DNA of 7,873 nucleotides. It comes from Chloroflexota bacterium (lineage in GTDB: Bacteria > Chloroflexota > UBA6077). The notes beneath the pieces are model-generated. The model was not told where the DNA came from, searched no databases, and worked only from the letters and a program-made list of their open reading frames with translations. The DNA lies in assembly GCA_021806765.1 (NCBI GenBank), contig JAJZQR010000253.1, positions 1 to 7,873 on the forward strand, given 5' to 3'. This document shows, piece after piece, positions 4,407 through 7,873 of the stretch; within the stretch, counting starts at the first letter, position 1, and each line of letters opens with the position of its first letter. Made by a program: the position numbers and the translations under genes.

Positions 4407-6602
4407 CTACGCCGAACGTCGCTTGCTGGTCGTGCGGGCGGTCTTGGCCCTGGTTGTCTTGGCTGGCGCCCCCTCCCCCGCAGAGACGGCTCCGTCCCCA
4501 GCCTCCACAGGGCTGCACCGGATGCAGCGAGGTCCTCCCTTGCCCACCTCCACCATCAGCCCGCCGCAGTTGGGGCATGGCTCCGGCACCGGTTTCTGCC
4601 AGGAGGTCCACTTGCACTCCGGGTAGCGACTGCACCCGTAGAAGGTGCGGTGCGCCTTCGTCTGCCTCTCCACCAGGTCCGCGCCACACTCGGGACAGGC
4701 GACCCCGATCTTCTTCAGCAGCGGCTTGGCGTTCCTGCACTCGGGGAAGCCGCTGCACCCCATGAACTTCCCGAACCGTCCCATCCGGATCACCATGGGA
4801 CGGCCGCACTTCTCGCATAGCTCGTCGGTGGGCTCCGGCTCGATCTTCACCCGCTCGATGCTCTCGCCGGCCTTCTCCAGGTCCGCGTGGAAGGGCTGGT
4901 AGAACTCCCGGATCACCGGCACCCAGGGCCGCTCGCCCGAGGCTACCTCGTCCAGCTTCTCCTCCATGTTGGCGGTGAAGTCCACGTCGATCACTTCCGG
5001 GAAGTTCTCCACCAGCAGGTCGTTCACTATGCGACCCAGCTCCGTGGGCCTCAGCTGCTTCGCCACTCGCTCCACGTAGCCCCGTTCCTGGATGGTGGAG
5101 AGGGTCGGTGCATAGGTGCTGGGCCTGCCGATCCCCTTCTCCTCCAGGGCCTTCACCAGGGTGGCCTCGGAGTAGCGAGCCGGCGGCTGGGTGAAGTGCT
5201 GGTCGCTGAGCAGCCGCACCAGATCCAGATCCTCCCCGTCGGCCAGTTCCGGCAGCGGCTTCTGGGTGTCCTCGTCCTGCTCCTCGTCGTCTCTACCCTC
5301 GCGGTAGACGGCCAGAAAGCCCGGGAACACCACCAGGGATCCCGTGGCCCGGAATAGGTAGTTCCCGTTGGACCGGGTGCCCCTGGCTGCCACGTCCACC
5401 GTGGTAACCTCGTAGCGGGCCGACGCCATCTGGCAGGCGACGAATCGCTTCCAGATCAGGTCGTACAGCTTGAACTGGTCCGAGGTCAGGTGCTGCTTCA
5501 TCCTCGCCGGTTCTCGGAAGACCGAGGTAGGGCGAATGGCCTCGTGGGCCTCCTGGGCCAGCTTGCTCTTGGTGCGGTAGACCCTTGGCCCCTCCGGGAC
5601 GTTGTCGGGCCCGTACCGCTCCTGAATGAACTGTCTCGCCTCCTGGACGGCCGATTCAGCGAGTTGGGTGGAGTCGGTACGCATGTAGGTGATGAGGCCC
5701 ACACTGCCCTCGGACCCCACGTCCAGCCCCTCGTACAGCTGTTGGGCGACCGCCATGGTTCGTTTGGCGGTGAACCCCAGCTTCCGCCCGGCTTCTTGCT
5801 GCAGGGTGCTGGTGGTGAAGGGGGCTGCTGGAGCCCGGTTCTGCTCCTTGACCCGCACCTCGGCGACCCGGTAGGTTGCGCCCTCCAGATCGGTCAGCAC
5901 CCGGCGGGAGTCCTCCTGGTTGGCCAGTTCGGGCTTCTTGCCCAGGGCCTGCACCAGGGTGGTCCGGAAGGTGGTCTGCTTACCTCGGCCGGCCTTGGCC
6001 AGCTTCTTGGCCAGTTCGGCTTCCACCGTCCAGTACTCGATCGGGTTGAAGCCCTCGATCTCCCTCTCCCGCTCGACCACCATCCGCACGGCGACCGATT
6101 GAACCCGCCCGGCGGAGAGCCCCCGACGCACCTTCTTCCAGAGCAGCGGGCTCAGGTTGTAGCCCACCAGCCGGTCGAGGACGCGCCGGGCTTGCTGAGC
6201 GTCCACCCGCTTCATGTCTATCTGGCGGGGTGCTTTGACTGCCCGCTGGATGGCTTCCTTGGTGATCTCGTGGAACTCTATCCGTTGGATCGGCTTGCTG
6301 TCGGCCCCGATGGCCACGGCCAGATGCCACGCGATGGCCTCCCCCTCGCGGTCGGGGTCTGTAGCCAGGTAGATCTTCTGGGCACCCTTGGCCTTTTCCT
6401 TCAGTTCCTTGACTACCGACCGCTTGTCCCGAGGGATCACATATTTGGGAGAGAAGTCCCGCTCCGGGTCGACGCCCAGTTCGCTCTTCGGCAGGTCACG
6501 GACGTGCCCCATGCTGGCGTCTACCGAGAAGTCTCTCCCCAGAAACTTCTGAATCGTCCTGGCCTTGGCCGGAGATTCGACTATTACCAGGTTTTTTGCC
6601 AC
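4407..6602 (-). CDS. topA: DNA topoisomerase I (type IA)
   Basis: A 731-residue type IA topoisomerase, which relaxes negative supercoils through a 5'-phosphotyrosine link. The TOPRIM domain opens the protein (NLVIVESPAKARTIQKFLG, 4-22, with E9) and carries the acidic triad D82, D84, E86 in TDPDREGEAIAWHL. Then follow VLDRLVGYNLSPLLWKKV (141-158), GLSAGRVQSVA (161-171) and the active-site motif GLITYMRTDST, with nucleophile Tyr306 and Arg308. Near the C-terminus are three zinc ribbons: C596/C599/C616/C622, C636/C639/C657/C663 and a shorter one, C676/C679/C693/C696. A basic tail (KTTRAKTARTTSKRRSA) ends the protein. The start is a GTG at 6602, 6 nt after the dprA stop, with AGGGG 10 nt upstream. 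dprA-topA is a widespread gene pair. No catalytic residue is missing. Confidence 0.98.
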   Translation of the reverse strand: MAKNLVIVESPAKARTIQKFLGRDFSVDASMGHVRDLPKSELGVDPERDFSPKYVIPRDKRSVVKELKEKAKGAQKIYLATDPDREGEAIAWHLAVAIGADSKPIQRIEFHEITKEAIQRAVKAPRQIDMKRVDAQQARRVLDRLVGYNLSPLLWKKVRRGLSAGRVQSVAVRMVVEREREIEGFNPIEYWTVEAELAKKLAKAGRGKQTTFRTTLVQALGKKPELANQEDSRRVLTDLEGATYRVAEVRVKEQNRAPAAPFTTSTLQQEAGRKLGFTAKRTMAVAQQLYEGLDVGSEGSVGLITYMRTDSTQLAESAVQEARQFIQERYGPDNVPEGPRVYRTKSKLAQEAHEAIRPTSVFREPARMKQHLTSDQFKLYDLIWKRFVACQMASARYEVTTVDVAARGTRSNGNYLFRATGSLVVFPGFLAVYREGRDDEEQDEDTQKPLPELADGEDLDLVRLLSDQHFTQPPARYSEATLVKALEEKGIGRPSTYAPTLSTIQERGYVERVAKQLRPTELGRIVNDLLVENFPEVIDVDFTANMEEKLDEVASGERPWVPVIREFYQPFHADLEKAGESIERVKIEPEPTDELCEKCGRPMVIRMGRFGKFMGCSGFPECRNAKPLLKKIGVACPECGADLVERQTKAHRTFYGCSRYPECKWTSWQKPVPEPCPNCGGLMVEVGKGGPRCIRCSPVEAGDGAVSAGEGAPAKTTRAKTARTTSKRRSA

Positions 6603-6608
6603 GTCGAC

Positions 6609-7688
6609 TCATCCCCTAACGTAGTTCATTCCGCCGGCCTGACGCGCCAGGCCCTTCAACTCTAGCATGGTCAGGGTGCTGGACACCACGGCCATAGGAA
6701 GACAGACCGCCCGCCGGATCTCGTCGATGTGAAGCGGCTCGTGGCCGAGACAGCGGAGCACCGCCACCTCAGTTTCGCTCTCGGGGATGGCGCCCCTGGC
6801 CTCTCTCTGCTCTACTGCCGTCTCCAGATTCAACTCCTCCAGGAGATCCCTCAATTCGCAGGCAGGCTTTGCTCCCTCCGATATCAATCTATTCGGCCCG
6901 CGACTCGCCGGGCTGAAGATGTTGCCGGGCACCGCAAACACGTCTCGCCCTTGCTCCAGGGCGAACTCGGCGGTGATGAGCGCGCCGCTGGTCTCTCCAG
7001 CTTCCACTACCAGACTGGCAAGGGACAGGCCAGAGATGATCCTGTTTCGGCGCGGGAAGTTGACGCCGTCGGGTTGGGTGCCCAGGGGAAACTCGCTCAC
7101 CACAGCACCCCTCTCCGCGATCTCGGCGGCCAACTTCCGATTCTCACCTGGATAGATTATATCAAGGCCGCTCCCCAGAACCGCTAGGGTGCGACCTCCC
7201 CCCTCCAACGCCGCCCGGTGGGCGTGGGTGTCGATCCCCTTGGCCAGGCCGCTGACCACCGTGACCCCATTCTCCGCCAGACCTCGGGCGAACAGTTCGG
7301 CTGCCTGCCGTCCGTACACTGTAGGCATCCGAGTCCCCACCACTGCGACGGCCAATTCATCTCCCGGGAGCAGTTCCCCTCGCAGGTAGAGGACCGGCGG
7401 CGGATCCGCGATGTTGCGGAGCGGCCGGGGATAATCGGGGTCCTCCAGGGTGAGCATGGTCACTTCTAGCCGCTGGAGCTTCTCCATCTCCCGCTCCAGG
7501 TCCACCCTGACGCGGGCGGCAACCAGCGCCTCGATGGTCCGCCGGTCCAACCCCACCTCGGCCAGGAGGGCCGGGCGTGCCTTCCAGGCTGCCTCGGGGC
7601 TGCCCAGGCTCTCCACCAGTCGACGGAACTTGGCCGGACCTATGCCGGGCACCAGGCTGAGCCCTACCCAGTACGCCTTCGGATCCAC
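6609..7688 (-). CDS. dprA: DNA-processing protein DprA (Smf family)
   Basis: DprA binds incoming single-stranded DNA during natural transformation and loads RecA; homologues are also present in bacteria not known to be competent. Numbered from the GTG at 7697, an N-terminal helix-hairpin-helix region (LVPGIGPAKFRRLVESLGS, 15-33) precedes the Rossmann-like core: VVGTR (119-123), SGLAKGIDTHAH (149-160), LGSGLDIIYP (174-183), FPRRNRIISGLS (214-225), ETSGALITAEFA (235-246) and AVPGNI (255-260). A C-terminal winged-helix domain (about 307-360) is complete. The upstream frame allows GTG 7697 or ATG 7694, but the only good ribosome site, AGAGG extended to AGAGGTGAT, begins at 7701 and overlaps those codons; it lies 8 nt before the GTG at 7688, so I choose that start (359 residues). 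It is the first gene after the promoter at 7777-7805. Confidence 0.96.
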   Translation of the reverse strand: MDPKAYWVGLSLVPGIGPAKFRRLVESLGSPEAAWKARPALLAEVGLDRRTIEALVAARVRVDLEREMEKLQRLEVTMLTLEDPDYPRPLRNIADPPPVLYLRGELLPGDELAVAVVGTRMPTVYGRQAAELFARGLAENGVTVVSGLAKGIDTHAHRAALEGGGRTLAVLGSGLDIIYPGENRKLAAEIAERGAVVSEFPLGTQPDGVNFPRRNRIISGLSLASLVVEAGETSGALITAEFALEQGRDVFAVPGNIFSPASRGPNRLISEGAKPACELRDLLEELNLETAVEQREARGAIPESETEVAVLRCLGHEPLHIDEIRRAVCLPMAVVSSTLTMLELKGLARQAGGMNYVRG

Positions 7689-7696
7689 CGCCATCA

Positions 7697-7701
7697 CCTC
7701 T
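7697..7701 (-). promoter_or_regulatory. Ribosome binding site deciding the dprA start
   Basis: AGAGG, extended downstream to AGAGGTGAT, a long match to the anti-Shine-Dalgarno sequence. It overlaps the two upstream candidate start codons (7697 and 7694) and has an 8-nt spacer to the GTG at 7688-7686. Just upstream, GAGGGAT (7704-7710) and ATCCCTC (7712-7718) form a small inverted repeat that could pair in the mRNA leader. Confidence 0.55.
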
Positions 7702-7776
7702 GGGAGGGATGATCCCTCGGGGGGCTACCGGGGGTCTCGACGTTCTTCTACTACCACCCTAACCGGGCGGTTGGCG

Positions 7777-7805
7777 ATTGTAGCACAGGGAATCAACCCT
7801 TACAA
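7777..7805 (-). promoter_or_regulatory. Sigma-70-type promoter for dprA and downstream genes
   Basis: On the minus strand the -35 box is TTGTAA (7805-7800, 4 of 6 to consensus), the spacer is 17 nt, and the -10 box is TACAAT (7782-7777, 5 of 6) preceded by TGC, giving an extended TGnTACAAT. The start of transcription would be near 7770, leaving a leader of about 82 nt before the dprA GTG at 7688. This is the only convincing promoter in the window, so much of the block may be read from here. The stretch to the right, 7811-7873, shows no gene I can support. Confidence 0.65.
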
Positions 7806-7810
7806 AGGGT
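7796..7810. promoter_or_regulatory. Inverted repeat over the -35 box, possible operator
   Basis: ACCCTT (7796-7801) and AAGGGT (7805-7810) are a perfect inverted repeat around ACA and cover the -35 box of the dprA promoter. A repressor bound here would block RNA polymerase. No cognate regulator is encoded in the window, and a chance dyad of this size is possible. Confidence 0.35.
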
Positions 7811-7873
7811 ATTCTGAAATTGCACCATAAGGGAGCGTCTTGGCGACGGCCGCAGGAAGGAATCCTTTGTAGG

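Noticed and set aside
4348..4818. 156-codon minus-strand frame overlapping the topA 3' end
   Set aside because: It is out of frame with the topA zinc ribbons and runs into the palindromic repeat; low-complexity composition and no homology recognised.
5490..6665. 391-codon open frame on the plus strand
   Set aside because: It lies wholly antisense to topA and the end of dprA, has no recognisable domain, and is a by-product of GC-rich codon use in a certain gene.
7800..7873. C-terminal end of an upstream minus-strand gene (about 23 open codons ending in TAA at 7802-7800)
   Set aside because: All three frames stay open by chance over this short stretch, the peptide is not recognisable, and the stop would sit on the -35 box.

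Overview
The window carries a co-directional block of nine genes, all on the minus strand, so transcription runs from the right edge to the left. In transcription order: dprA (DNA-uptake/recombination mediator), topA (DNA topoisomerase I), an M24B Xaa-Pro aminopeptidase, efp (elongation factor P), an accB-like gene, xseA and xseB (exonuclease VII), a DUF212 'divergent PAP2' membrane protein, and the first 14 codons of a PHP-domain protein cut by the left edge. There are no RNA genes, CRISPR arrays or insertion sequences with a transposase. The plus-strand open frames are antisense shadows of these GC-rich genes.

The sequence is GC-rich, and TTG and GTG starts outnumber ATG. The pairs dprA-topA, aminopeptidase-efp-accB and xseA-xseB recall Firmicutes chromosomes. 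The KMGRG tip of EF-P, the heptamer tandem repeats between genes and the DUF212-PHP tail suggest a Chloroflexota chromosome, probably from a metagenome or an uncultured lineage. That assignment is an inference of moderate confidence.

Layout from the right: a good sigma-70-type promoter (TTGTAA, 17 nt, TGCTACAAT) lies about 90 nt upstream of dprA and overlaps an inverted repeat. dprA and topA are 6 nt apart. A 182-nt gap then holds two palindromic repeat elements. The aminopeptidase, efp and accB-like genes follow with almost no spacing (2 nt between the first two; efp and accB share one base in TAATG). Next is a 154-nt gap with heptamer arrays in inverted orientation at both ends and a 10-bp hairpin inside. 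xseA and xseB overlap by ATGA. The xseB stop codon lies inside a perfect 18-bp palindrome, after which come the DUF212 gene and the PHP gene.

Most of the block is conserved housekeeping: chromosome topology and DNA repair (topA, xseAB, dprA) and protein synthesis and turnover (efp, aminopeptidase). The outstanding observation is that the accB-like protein has the full architecture of a biotin carboxyl carrier protein, but the biotin-accepting lysine of the EAMKM motif is methionine (EVMMI) and surrounding conserved residues have changed too. It cannot carry biotin at the usual site. It may be a regulatory or structural BCCP paralogue, comparable in principle to the plant BADC proteins that lack the biotinyl lysine and inhibit acetyl-CoA carboxylase. 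Further points of interest are the arginine-type EF-P tip and the repeat elements placed at gene junctions.
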